Source: Catonia carolina (lineage: Eukaryota > Arthropoda > Insecta > Hemiptera > Achilidae). From it: 64,000 nucleotides of DNA. The position numbers and the translations under genes were made by a program. The notes below the pieces were generated by a model, which worked only from the letters and a program-made list of their open reading frames with translations, did not search any database and was not told where the DNA came from. Below are positions 1-10,295 of this stretch, one piece after another; within the stretch, counting starts at the first letter, position 1; each line of letters starts with the position of its first letter. The stretch lies in assembly GCA_035578175.1 (NCBI GenBank), contig JAQMRL010000001.1, positions 50,429,553-50,493,552 of the forward strand. The letters run 5' to 3'.

Positions 1-103
1 TGCCGTGACCATTCTTCAAGACGGTATATAGTTAGCTGTAGAGCTCGTTCAGCTGAGACAACATTTCTAGATGCAACATATATTGCAAAATCATCAACAA
101 ACG
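1..103 (-). mobile_element. I-clade non-LTR RT fragment (window edge)
   Basis: On the minus strand this matches the reverse transcriptase region after the catalytic FVDD box found at 3363-3463 and 20005-20107. It differs from the 20005 copy at about one position and from the 3363 copy at about six. It is therefore a separate insertion, more closely related to the 18007-20710 copy. It runs off the left edge and stops abruptly at 103 against gypsy integrase sequence. Confidence 0.8.
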
Positions 104-107
104 TATT

Positions 108-758
108 TTTCAAAATTATTCCATTCCACGACTAATCGTCACAGATAACGCCAAAACGGTTAATTCGACACTTTTTAAAAACTTTTGTTTCAACCTAGGC
201 ATTAAAAGGACTACACTCTCCCCTTATCACCCGCAACCATCTCACGCCGAACGATTAAACAGAAATCTTAGGTCTATTCTTATTGCGTACCACGCAACTG
301 CACAAACGACCTGGGATAAATCCCTCTTTTGGTTTCAATTAGCTTTTAATATGGCACAACATACGGCCCACGGTGTATGTCCGTTTGACATATTACATAA
401 TTTTCCAGCTCAAACGCCCTTGGATAGAGCGTGGAATATCCAAGACATCCTTCATCGGAATCCTGTACGTTCGAGCAACGTGATGAGTACAATTAGACGA
501 CAACTAATTAAGTCTCATCATGATATGGCACGTAGATACAATGCTACACGTCATCCAAATCCGTTTTCGGTGGGAGATAAAGTTTTGCTTAAAACTCACC
601 CCGTAAGTTCGAAACGGAAAAATATTTGTGCAAAAATGGCATACCGATGGTCGGAACCATTTTATATCATCGGTTTCTCCACACCAGTTACAGCCTTACA
701 GACTGTTGGGGGAGAAATAACCAAAGAACACATATCTAATCTTAAAAAAGTTACATAA
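108..758 (+). pseudogene. Ty3/gypsy integrase C-terminal half (truncated)
   Basis: An open frame without its own start encodes the second half of a gypsy-type integrase. The second catalytic aspartate lies in a TDNAKT motif. The glutamate follows a YHPQPSHAER motif, the usual D,D-35-E spacing context. A C-terminal region follows with a short GD-V-L motif, as in GPY-type integrase tails, and the frame ends in a stop at 758. The N-terminal zinc finger, RNase H, RT and protease are missing, because the sequence joins I-clade DNA at about 103. An ATG at 351 lies inside the domain and is not the real start. The rest of this element probably continues after the I-clade insertion, at 2197-3330. Confidence 0.85.
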
Positions 759-806
759 TTTACTAAGATTAGTAATATTATTAGGTGAAGTGCGTCACGA
801 CCCTCC

Positions 807-809
<3 letters not shown>

Positions 810-852
<43 letters not shown>

Positions 853-2196
853 GGCGAAAAACCAGACGGTTATCATCGCCCGTTGTTCTACACGCGGGTT
901 TAAAGGGCCCGAGTGTAGAACGTACTTGAATATAATATAATATATACTTACTTATTTAAATATAACTCCTAAAACTAAAAATATCACAGATAAAGAAAAA
1001 TTCATAAATAAAATTTACAGTAAAGAACATTTATTTTAAAAACTTATAAAATAAACATACAAACACAAACTTAAATCTAATATCACAGTTGGAATAAACA
1101 ACATTTATAAACTATCACATAAAAATCTTAAAAACTAGTATCACAGCAAACAATATAATTTACATTAATATCACAGACCTAAAACATAAACAAAAGGCTG
1201 TAAATGGGCCACGAAAATAAAAAAAAATAAAACACACAAATACACATATAACATAAAAACAACATTAACGTTTCCCCATTAGACATCTTTATATACACTG
1301 ATGGATCTAAGAAATCTCAATGTTGAGTCTAAAACATGGCTATCGTCGCCGAGTACATCACGCAACTCGCAGGGTATTTTAAACCGCCGACGCAGAGCTG
1401 CGTAGCAGATGCAATCTACCAAAACATGTTTTATTGTCAAAGGACAATCGCATCTGCCACACGCTGGAGCATCACCAGACGTCATGAGATACCCATGCGT
1501 TAATCTGGTGTGCCCAATTCTAAGTCGAGCGATGACAACTTCTTCCCTTCTGTTGTTCCTCAGCGACGTAGGCCAAGGCTTAACGTCATGTTTGATATCA
1601 CGTAGCTTGTTGCCATGAGAGCCAGTCCATTCCACCTGCCAGGAATCAGTGATGACACGCTTCACCAGGCCCACGAAATCTGACACAGTCAGATATTGCG
1701 TGAAAGCCGGTTGGCGTGCCGCCTCCTTAGCGGCCAAATCAGCAGCCTCATTTCCCGAGATTCCGGCATGACCCGGAACCCAGCAGAAAACAACGCTTAC
1801 TCCTCTATCGTTAAGCTGCTTCACGGTGCCGTGGACATCTACAACTAGCGGGTGGCGTGAATATAAATCAGTAATCGACTGAAGGGCACTAAGCGAATCA
1901 GTGCACACCAACACCCGACGCCCACGCACACAGACTACAGACAGAGCTTTACTAATAGCGTAAAGTTCAGCCGTGTAAACACTGGTTCCCGCAGGTAATC
2001 CAAACAAATAGGTTCTCCCATTAGCAACAAACGAGCAACCAACTCCAACATCTGACTTTGATCCATCCGTGTATACAACCGTAGATGGTTTAATAGCTTC
2101 AACTAACTCACTGAAAATGCTATTAAATACCACAGAACTTGTGTCTGCCTTTGAGTATTTACACATTTCAAAGTTAATGTGTAACTGAGCGATGGT
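810..2196 (-). mobile_element. 5'-truncated I-clade retrotransposon copy A3'
   Basis: This is a minus-strand copy with its poly(A) visible as a T run at 810-850, followed by a 3' UTR and an RNase H coding region. It is truncated at about 2196, where the copies at 18007 and 29534 continue into the RT-RNase H linker. Flanks CCTCCAGC (802-809) and CCTCGAGC (2197-2204) match at 7 of 8 positions and are a likely target-site duplication. That makes it an independent insertion into the gypsy-like sequence rather than the missing end of the copy at 3331. The 3' UTR carries two hairpins just before the poly(A), which are shared by all three 3' ends. Confidence 0.8.
1279..2166 (-). pseudogene. RNase H domain, 3' end of I-clade ORF2
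   Basis: The frame of about 295 residues encodes a type I RNase H. It has YTDGSKSDVG near residue 32, TAEL (catalytic Glu), CTDSLSAL (catalytic Asp), and a WVPGHAGISGNEAADLAAKE region holding the His and last Asp. A Cys/His-rich tail (CGRCDCPLTIKHVLVDC) follows, as usual in RNase H-bearing non-LTR elements. It lacks EN and RT because the insertion is 5' truncated, so it cannot be mobile by itself. The frame is uninterrupted, suggesting a fairly young insertion. The ATG at 2166 is an internal methionine. Confidence 0.85.
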
Positions 2197-3330
2197 CCTC
2201 GAGCTTGGGATGACTGTACTAAATGTGTATCTGATGTTTACTTGATGTGTGGATGTGTTGTAAAAGGGGCCCCGAATGAACGAACTTTACCGTCTCAGGC
2301 CGACAACTGCTACGTACTCACCTTCTTTTTTTTAACATTTAAGCACCCACCCCTTATCCTTTTTTGCTTATGCATACTCCCCGGGGGGGGGGGAGATTGT
2401 AATAGATGGTAATAGGAGACACGTATATAAACAAACAATTGTAAACATGCAAACTTACACACAACTAAAAATACACACGTAAACACACACGTACACACAT
2501 ACCCTTCACACACTCGACATAAACAAGACATGTCAACATTTGTTACATTTACACCCCAACATAAACAAATACGTCAGATGATTTACCAACTCCAGATGTG
2601 AGTGATAAAAAAAAAAAGAAAAAAGAAAATTTAAATTTTAGAAAAGGATTGTTGAAGTTTCATTCTGTTTTAAAACTTTTATGAGGAGAGACGTTTTACA
2701 ATTTTTAAGAAAAGGAATCAACAATATATAATTATTTTAATCAAGAAGTATTTTAATCAAAGATTTTAATTATTTTAAAGTGTTATTAAGAAATTTTAAA
2801 ACTTTTAATTATTATTTTTAAATGTGTGTTAGATCTTGTTTTTGACGAGAATCAAATAAATTTATTTATTTGTTGTCTTACAAATATTGATTATAAAAAT
2901 TCTACCACTGGACATCGATTACAGTATATAAATGTCCCTTTAGCCCAGCCGTTCACTAAAAAACTGAAATAACTAAATTTTGATTTTTGCGCATCCAAGT
3001 TTAAAGATACTTATTTCTTGCGCCACAAAAATTGCTTTTACTTAAAATTTTTCTCTTGGATTGTAATTGCTATAATATTGGCATAATTATCTTGAATTTC
3101 GGGTTGCAACCCCTCCCCGAAATTTGGTAAAAATATATTTTGTTGTTTAGTATTAAAAGACAGATGGTTTGGACGTAAGTTCTCTAGAACTCCGTTGACA
3201 TGATACAACAGCTTTCGACTAAGTTCATCCGGCCCATTTTGGGAAATGGTTGGCTAGACAAAATTTTAAAAACAATTTTAAGCAAAAACACTTTATCGCA
3301 AAATTGAATAGAAACGGACCTTGCGGTCCG
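2197..3330 (+). mobile_element. Probable 3' end and LTR of the gypsy fragment
   Basis: No gene is present. If the I-clade insertion at 810-2196 is removed, this continues the integrase-bearing element at 104-809. A G-run ending in GAGAT at about 2384-2396 looks like a polypurine tract. It is followed directly by TGTAATAGATGG, a plausible LTR start. A TATATAAATG box at about 2926, followed by a TTCACT initiator-like motif, would fit an LTR promoter. The right limit is abrupt at 3330 against I-clade RT sequence and carries a perfect hairpin at 3313-3332. No second LTR is in the window, so this assignment is inference. Confidence 0.4.
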
Positions 3331-5480
3331 TTAGTCTTCTCAGGAGAAAAACTAAAGCCAGTCTGCCGTGACCATTCCTCAAGACGGTATATAGTAAGCT
3401 GTAGGGCTCGTTCAGCTGAAACAACATTTCTAGATGCAACATATATCGCAAAATCATCTACAAACAACGAACATTTAACAGGGTATACGCAACTTTTCAC
3501 AATATTGTTAATGGCAACCGCAAATAGGGTACAACTAATTACACTCCCCTGCGGTATACCATTTTCCAAATCAAACCTGTTTGACAAACTCTGACCAACC
3601 CTTACACGAAATGATCGGTCATCCAGAAAGTCTTTAATGAAGGCCAACATGTTCCCAGCGATGCCCCACTCCCGCAAGGTATTAAGAATACCTCGTCGCC
3701 AAGCCGTATCATATGCTTTTTTCAAATCAAAGAATACGGCTACGAGGCGCTGCCGCAATGCAAACGCATTGCAGATAGCCGTCTCAAGGGCCACCAAGTG
3801 GTCTGTCGAAGACCTCCCTCTCCGAAAACCGCTCTGTTCAGGAGCGAGGAAGTCATTCTTTTCCAGATACCACATGAGACGACTATTCACCATTCTTTCC
3901 ATCACCTTACATACAACACTTGTCAGAGAGATGGGGCGATAGCTGGAGGCCAACATTTTATCTTTGCCAGGTTTGAGGATCGGGACAACAATTGCTTCTT
4001 TCCAAGATTCTGGAAGCTTTCTAGAAGCGTATATTTTATTAAAAATATGTAGGAGTTGCCTTAACCCGGAGTCTGGTAAATGCGCTATCATCGAAAGTGT
4101 AATTTCATCTCCTCCAGGCGAGGTATTTCGAGAAACTTTGAGCGCTTTTCTTAGTTCAGGCATTGAAAAAGGAATGTTCAGAGGATCATTTGTGTCCGCT
4201 ATATGAAAAGGAAGAGATTCAATGGTTTTCTTATGATTTTGAAATTGAATTGAATATGAAGACGTGAGAGACGCTGATCTTAACGAAGAACCAATTGCAT
4301 TCGCAATGTCGATTGGTGACGTAATCACGGAACCGTCAGTTTGCAACCCTGCAATTCGGTGCGGAGACATCCTTCCACAAACGGACCGCAGTCTTCTCCA
4401 CACCGTTGTCACAGGGGTACTCCTATTAATATCTGCAACATAACGGCTCCACGACTCTCTCTTACTCTCCAGAAAGATACGCCTACAGCAGGCCCGAGCT
4501 CTTCGGTAAGCTTCCAGGTTAGCATCCGTAGGTCTGCGACTAAAAATTCGCAGGGCCCTACGGCGGTCCTGAAGAGCCTCCTTACACCGATTATTCCACC
4601 AAGGCACCGGCGGCCGCCGCGCTTTACCCGATGTTTTAGGAATGCTCTGGGCAGCTGCTGCAGACATCCTCTCCACAAAGGAAGACAACAGGCTTCGTGC
4701 ATCATCATCATCTTCATATTCAGATTCCATCAAACTTGAAAACTCATTCCACCGTGCAAGCTTCTCTATCCATCGTTTTGGAAGGTCATCGACAGACTGG
4801 TAGTCAAAAAACTCGACCACCACCGGTCGATGATCACTTCCGTACAGGTCTGGCAGTACTCTCCACAACAACCGTGGTACAAGGGACGGGCTACAGAAAG
4901 TAAGGTCCAAGCACGACCAGGATCCTGTTGAGGATGACATGAATGTTTCAGATCCATCGTTCAATAGACATAAGTCTAAATCACTCCGGACCCTCTCCAC
5001 CATCAGACCTCTACCATTGCACAGTGAGGAGCCCCAAGAATAATGGTGACCATTGAAATCTCCTAGGACGATATATGGAGCTGGTAACTGTTCCAGTAAT
5101 TCTCTCATGGCAAGGTATGAAATTTCATTGTTAGGTGGTAAATAAACAGTACACACGCAAACCGACACCGGGACAGTTATCCTGATTGCTACGGCCTGAA
5201 GATCCGTCTGAATATCCAGACTTATCCCTTGCATTGACTGGTGAAGTAATATAGCGACCCCACCACCAGGGCCACCACGCAGGGAATCTTTCCTAAACAT
5301 CTCGTATCCACGAACGGAGATTGAGACATCAGGCTGTAACATCGTCTCTTGCAGGCACAGCGCAATCGGACACTTTTCCCGGATCAATAACTTTATGTCT
5401 TCATACCTAGACCGGATCCCGCGAACATTCCATTGAATAATATTATTAAAGGGTATTTCAGAAAGAAAAGGACTTATGTG
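3331..5480 (-). pseudogene. I-clade ORF2: endonuclease and reverse transcriptase, 3' truncated
   Basis: The frame opens at 5480, overlaps the end of ORF1 by 7 nt and reads on to a chance stop at 3225. The AP-endonuclease begins with IIQWNVRGIRS and has LCLQET, VLGDFNGHHYSWGS, CLDLTFC and a GSDHRPV catalytic histidine motif. The reverse transcriptase has FFDLKKAYDTAW (motif A), GIPQGSVISCTLF (motif B) and LFVDDFAIY (motif C). The first endonuclease residues lie upstream of any in-frame ATG; the nearest candidate starts are TTG at 5387 or an internal ATG. ORF2 is therefore probably made by termination-reinitiation or another non-standard mechanism. Residues after the RT thumb region come from the adjoining LTR-like sequence and are not native. 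Confidence 0.88.
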
Positions 5481-6760
5481 TCAAACACAATTTTCTCCTT
5501 CCCTTTCTTTCCTTTGACTTGTATAAAGCCCTTATCAAGGGCCGATGGATCTCCTATCATATCGTGGATCTTGGACCCAGACGAAGGAGATTTTAGAAAT
5601 TTAGACGCATCCACTGGAAGCGTCTTGGGCAATGAAAGGGGTTTCCCCTTTGAGGTAGAGGCGACTGTCTTATTTGACAGCTGAACTTTTGTATTCTGCG
5701 TCGCAGAAAGGTTACCAACTTGAGGCACTGAACTCTTTAAACCAATTTCACTCTGTTTGGTGCTTAATAAAGCTTTCAGTGCAGAAGTCAGGGAAGCAAC
5801 CTGTTTAGTTAGGTTCTCAACAACACTCTTCAACTCAACGCATGACGAGCACTCACCAGACACACGAGACTGGACACTAGTTGCAGCTGCAAACGAAATG
5901 TCAGGCTGGACTGCATTTCGAATGCTATTTCGTTTTCTGTACTCGCTCCGGGCAGCCGGAAAAGAAAGCTTCTGTTCAGACGAAATTTTCTGAATTTCCC
6001 GTTCTTCTTTATACTTGGGGCATTCCCGAGACCTTGCTGAATGACTTCCTTTACAGTTTGCACACAGTTCTGTTTCAGAAGTGCATTCGCTGTCTAAGTG
6101 GTCAGGTGAACTGCACTTTGCGCATATCGCAGGTTTCTTGCAGTTTGTTTTCGTATGTCCGTATTCCTGGCACTGAAAACAGCGCAGAGGGTTTGGGACA
6201 TACGGTCTCACTCGAACAGACAAGTAACCCAACTTAAGACGATCCGGAGGTTGAGGGGTGGAAAATGTTATGATAAGTGTCGGTGTACCGACATCAATTC
6301 CATTTTCCCGACGCATAACTCTTTTGACTTGCGTCACTCTCTGGGAGGTAAGCTCCTCCAATAACTCAGCCTCAGACATATCTTGTATATCTCGAGAGTA
6401 AACTACTCCTCGAGATGAGTTGAGGGACCTATGCGGTTCAACGGTAACTGCAGTACTTCCGATTTGAGTAATTTTACCAACGCTGCTACTTTGCTTCGCA
6501 GACGTTGTTTCAATTAACAAAGTACCATTCCTTAATTTCTTAATAGAGTGTGGCGAGCCACAAACCGACTGAACAGACCTGTTAATAATGAAGGGGGAAA
6601 CTTTTGACAGCGACCCTTCTTCTGCAACACAACGAACAACAAAAAATTTGTCTGTGTTATCACCACTGTTATCACTATCGTCCGACAAGCTAGACCATAG
6701 TCTTTTCATACTGGGGGAAGATTGTTTGTGTAACATTATCTTAAGTGCTTTTCCAGTCAT
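5474..6760 (-). CDS. I-clade ORF1 nucleic-acid-binding protein (Gag-like)
   Basis: The protein has about 428 residues if started at the ATG at 6760; an in-frame ATG at 6928 would add 56 residues of GC-rich leader that look like 5' UTR. It carries a Ser-rich N-terminus and a central RNA-recognition-like stretch. Three CCHC zinc knuckles follow: CFQCQEYGHTKTNC, CAKCSSPDHLDSEC and CANCKGSHSARSREC. These fit ORF1 proteins of I and Jockey-type elements, which coat the element RNA. The stop TAA lies at 5476-5474 and ORF2 follows in the -1 frame. No internal stops are seen, so the frame is intact although ORF2 is broken. Confidence 0.88.
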   Translation of the reverse strand: MTGKALKIMLHKQSSPSMKRLWSSLSDDSDNSGDNTDKFFVVRCVAEEGSLSKVSPFIINRSVQSVCGSPHSIKKLRNGTLLIETTSAKQSSSVGKITQIGSTAVTVEPHRSLNSSRGVVYSRDIQDMSEAELLEELTSQRVTQVKRVMRRENGIDVGTPTLIITFSTPQPPDRLKLGYLSVRVRPYVPNPLRCFQCQEYGHTKTNCKKPAICAKCSSPDHLDSECTSETELCANCKGSHSARSRECPKYKEEREIQKISSEQKLSFPAARSEYRKRNSIRNAVQPDISFAAATSVQSRVSGECSSCVELKSVVENLTKQVASLTSALKALLSTKQSEIGLKSSVPQVGNLSATQNTKVQLSNKTVASTSKGKPLSLPKTLPVDASKFLKSPSSGSKIHDMIGDPSALDKGFIQVKGKKGKEKIVFDT

Positions 6761-7120
6761 CGTGAAAGCAAGGTGCGGGCGGAGAGATGACCCGTGCACG
6801 CCGCAGGTCCCTAGTAAAAAGAAGGACCCGGCCGAGTACTCCCGGCAGCCATCTCCCACATATTTCATCCGGGCCGGGGAGTCAGGTACTGCCTGACCCA
6901 CTGATACCGACGTCCCAGAGGCTCGCACGCAGCAGTAAGAGCTCCGACACTCCTACCCATGGTCCACTTCTTGCCACAGTACCGAAGCGACTGGAAGGGC
7001 TAAAGGATGGCGCAAAGCCTCGGCAGAGCAAGCTCACAGCAGCACAACCACAGTCCAGACCTTCCAATCCGGAAAGGGTTACGCACGACCAGCCCGCATC
7101 CCATCCTCGCCAGCATTATA

Positions 7121-7369
7121 AATGTGTGTAAGAAAACTTTGTGTATGTGTTGTGTGTAGGGTATGTAAATGTGTGTGTTGAAAGAAAGTGTGGTGTGTGT
7201 GATGTAGTATTATTGTTGTGTGTAGTGTAAGAGCAACCTGTGTATAGTTTTGAAATAAGGTTAGCTCTTAGCTGGGGTCCCGGGGTTGCCACACCCGAAC
7301 ACACACATATATATGCATGGACGAGCATTCATATATATAAGAATGGGTGCCCCCTGGGGGCAACTTATA
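7121..7369. other. GT-rich spacer
   Basis: A TG-rich stretch (about 7125-7220) is followed by GC-rich and AT-dinucleotide sequence. It may be the outer 5' UTR of the I-clade copy or neighbouring DNA. I see no coding signal. Confidence 0.4.
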
Positions 7370-9790
7370 TTTCAACTTCTAAATTAATAGTAAGCAAAAA
7401 AATAAATAAATAATAAAATAGAAAAAAGAAAAAAAACTTTAAAAATATAACAAAAAATTGTAAATATTTTGTACTTTGTTTATGTTCGTTATATTTTTTT
7501 CCAGCTAACAAGGTAACCTAATTATGTTTTTTTTTTCATTGATATAAACTTTTCTGTATATTTCACAGATTTAGGAAAAATAATTTGAGTTTTAAACAAT
7601 AATCATGGACAATGCAGCCAGCTATGTTACTGAAATAATAATATCAACTGCATTTGCAAAAAGGATGATCAAGCTGAACGAGAATCCTTATTCGGTTATA
7701 AATTATAAAAAAAAATGAATCGATCCATTGAAGAAACTTATTTTAAAAAATATAACAGAAAAAATTGTCATAAAAATTGTACTTTGTTCATGTTAATTAT
7801 ATGTTTTTCCAGCTAACAAGGTAACCTAATTATTTTTTTTTTCATTGATATCAACTTTTTTGTATATTTCACGAATTTAGTTTTTAAAATTTTTAATTTT
7901 TCTGTACTCGTTTTTTTTAATCAATTAGGTAGCATATTTTCGTTAATGTATAGGTGGTTTTTATTTTTTCAATGATACATCAATTACTCTCTTATAGGTT
8001 ACTTCTACAGAGAAAAAAAAACAATTTATAAAAATTCTGTACATAGCTAGCATGTAAGTTATTTTTTTTATTAGCTAAGTAACAAAAATCTCTTACTCAT
8101 CTGCCTGTTTTGGTTTAAGTTTAAATTCTGTTTTGTTCGTAGGCATTAATGGTAATATAATTTGGTTAATTTTTGGAGAATTTTTTTAAATTTCTTATAA
8201 TACACCAATTTATCTTTCAACTTCTAAATTAATAGTAAGCAAAAAAAATAAATATAATATACAATAGCAAAAAAAAATTGTAAATATTTTAAATTTGTTC
8301 ATGTTAATTATATTTTATTCCAGGTAACAAGGTAACTTAATTATGTTTTCTTTTTCATTGATATCAACTTTTCTGTATATTTCACAGATTTAGGTAAAAA
8401 TATTTTGAGTTTTAAAAAATAATCATGGATAATGCAGCCAGCTACGTTACTGAAATAATAATATCAACTGCATTTGCAAAAAGGATGATCAAGCTGAACG
8501 AGAATGCTTATTTCGGTTATAAATTATAAAAAAAATGAATCGATCCACTGGAGAAACTTACTTTCTCAAACAGTTTTGCATTAATAAAATGTTTGTAATT
8601 GTTCATTTATAAAATAAAATCTGTTGAGGTTACCAGTTTTAGTTGTCTTAATTTTGTTTTTATTTATGTAATATTATTTTGCTTGTATATTTCGGTGGTT
8701 TAGTTAACATTATTACGAACATCTATATCAGCAAAACTGTAGCTACGTCACTATATTTTCGAAAAACAACGTCGGTATTAAAACAAAATGCATCGACGCA
8801 AAAGATAAAAATTACTAGCTCATACTTAAAAATAAAGCTTCATCACTTCAAAAACTATATTCACCAACGCATTAAAGATGAATTACTCTCTCTTACATTT
8901 TACATTTATTAAATGTATGAGAGAGCAATTAGTGGTCAAAAAAACATTTGTAAAAACAAATTACTCCTACGAGAACGACGTATTAAAGTACCAATTTTGT
9001 CACAACACTGCGGCAACGTTATTGGAACTAAACAACTGCATTTGCGAAAAGCAATATCAGTGCTAAAACCAAATGCATCGACAAATTAAAGAGAAATTAC
9101 CAACTATTATTATTATTATGATTATTATTATTTGCAGGATTTTTTTTTAATTTTTATCATACACCAACTTATCTTTCAACTTCAAAATTAATAGTAAGCA
9201 AAAACAAAATAAATAAAATTTAAAAAAAAATTAAAATTTTTTTAAAAAATATAACAAAAAAATTATAAATATTTTGTACTTTGTTCATGTTAATTATATT
9301 TTTTTCAGCTAACAAGGTAACCTAATTTTTTTTTCATTGATATCAACTTTTTGTATATTTCACACATTTAGTTTTTTAGATTTTTAATTTTTATGTATTT
9401 TTTAATCAATTAGGTCGCATATTTTCGTTTAATGTATAGGTGGTTTTTATTTTTTCAATGATACATCAATTACTCTCCTATAGGTTACTCCACAAAGAGA
9501 AAAAAAGAAAAAACAATTTATAAAAATTCTGTACAAAGCTAGCATGTAAGTTACCTCTTTTATTAGCTAAGTAACAAAAATCTTTTACTCATTGCGTTTT
9601 GGTTTAAGTTTAAATTGTGTTTTGTTCGTAGGCATTAATTTATTTATATAGGTATTACAATGATTATGGTAATATAATTTTGGTTAATTTTTGGAGGATT
9701 TTTTTAAATTTCTTATCATACACCTATTTATCTTTCAACTTCTAAATTAATAGTAAGCCAAAAAAATAAATAAAATATATAATAACAAAA
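7370..9790 (+). repeat. AT-rich segmentally repeated non-coding block
   Basis: Long stretches recur in the same orientation. A module starting CAACTTCTAAATTAATAGTAAGC appears at about 7374, 8219, 9177 and 9736. A module containing AGCTAACAAGGTAACCTAATT appears at about 7503, 7810 and 9307, with a variant at 8323. A module containing AATGCAGCCAGCTA is at about 7611 and 8434. A module containing GTATAGGTGGTTTTTATTTTTTCAATG is at about 7948 and 9434. The order alternates between two module types, giving an imperfect tandem structure with a unit near 0.85 kb. The piece at 8640-9075 is unrelated AT-rich sequence. No convincing gene is present; the short frames are low-complexity. Confidence 0.7.
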
Positions 9791-9940
9791 AAACTTGTAA
9801 ATATTTTGTACATATGTTGCATGTAAGTTATCACTTATTTTAGCCAATGAAACGAATCATTTGCATCGGTTTTCAGTTTTTATTGTGACAGTTACATTAA
9901 CGTTACTGAAAAAAAAAGTTATTGAAAAAAAAGTATATAA

Positions 9941-10285
9941 AAAAATTTCATACTTGCTTCACCGGATGGCTTGGTATTGGATTTTATTGTGTATGGTGGG
10001 GCTAAGACCTGGGCAGGAGGTTGCCCCGAGAAAGAGCTTGGAGTTGGAGGGACTGTTGTTACCAATTTATTGCAAAGGATCCCACGTGGGCATACAGTTT
10101 TTATTGATAGGTTTTTTACCTCGCTCACTCTATTGGATCATTTATTAGAAAAAGAAATAACAGCTTTCGGGACAATTCTTTTAAACAGGTTACCTTCCAA
10201 TCTAAAGTCAACACTGGAAAGTGACAAAACTTTAGTAACTAAAGGTAGAGGTTCTTTTCAAGAACTTGTGAGGGAGGATGAGAAA
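9941..10285 (+). pseudogene. piggyBac transposase fragment (second family)
   Basis: Reading from just after a stop at 9938-9940, the frame encodes KNFILASPDGLVLDFIVYGG and then PRGHTVFIDRFFTSLTLLDH, where the Asp matches the second catalytic Asp of piggyBac transposases. A segment equivalent to GRGSFQELVREDEK follows. The homology ends at about 10285, leaving both the N-terminal third and the third catalytic Asp missing. It is clearly different in sequence from the piggyBac at 17781-32387, so two piggyBac families are present. Confidence 0.75.
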
Positions 10286-10295
10286 GCAGGCATGA

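Larger units (their letters stand above)
3331..7120 (-). mobile_element. I-clade non-LTR retrotransposon copy A5'
   Basis: This is the 5' three-quarters of the element: a 5' UTR (about 6761-7120), ORF1 with zinc knuckles, and ORF2 with endonuclease and reverse transcriptase. It breaks at 3331, a few codons after the FSFSPEKT motif of the RT domain, where foreign sequence follows. The RNase H domain and 3' UTR are therefore absent. The exact 5' end is unclear and could reach about 7330. It differs at several positions from the other copies, so it is the more diverged member here. Confidence 0.85.

Noticed and set aside
1..103. Overlap of 1-103 with 3363-3463 as a large target-site duplication around the gypsy fragment (by analogy with the 49-bp case)
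   Set aside because: The left piece matches the 20005-20107 copy almost exactly and differs from 3363-3463 at about six positions, so it is a different I-clade copy.
2310..2531. 73-codon minus-strand frame as a gene
   Set aside because: Low-complexity Cys/Val-rich translation of a GT/CA-rich stretch beside the G-run; no homology signal.
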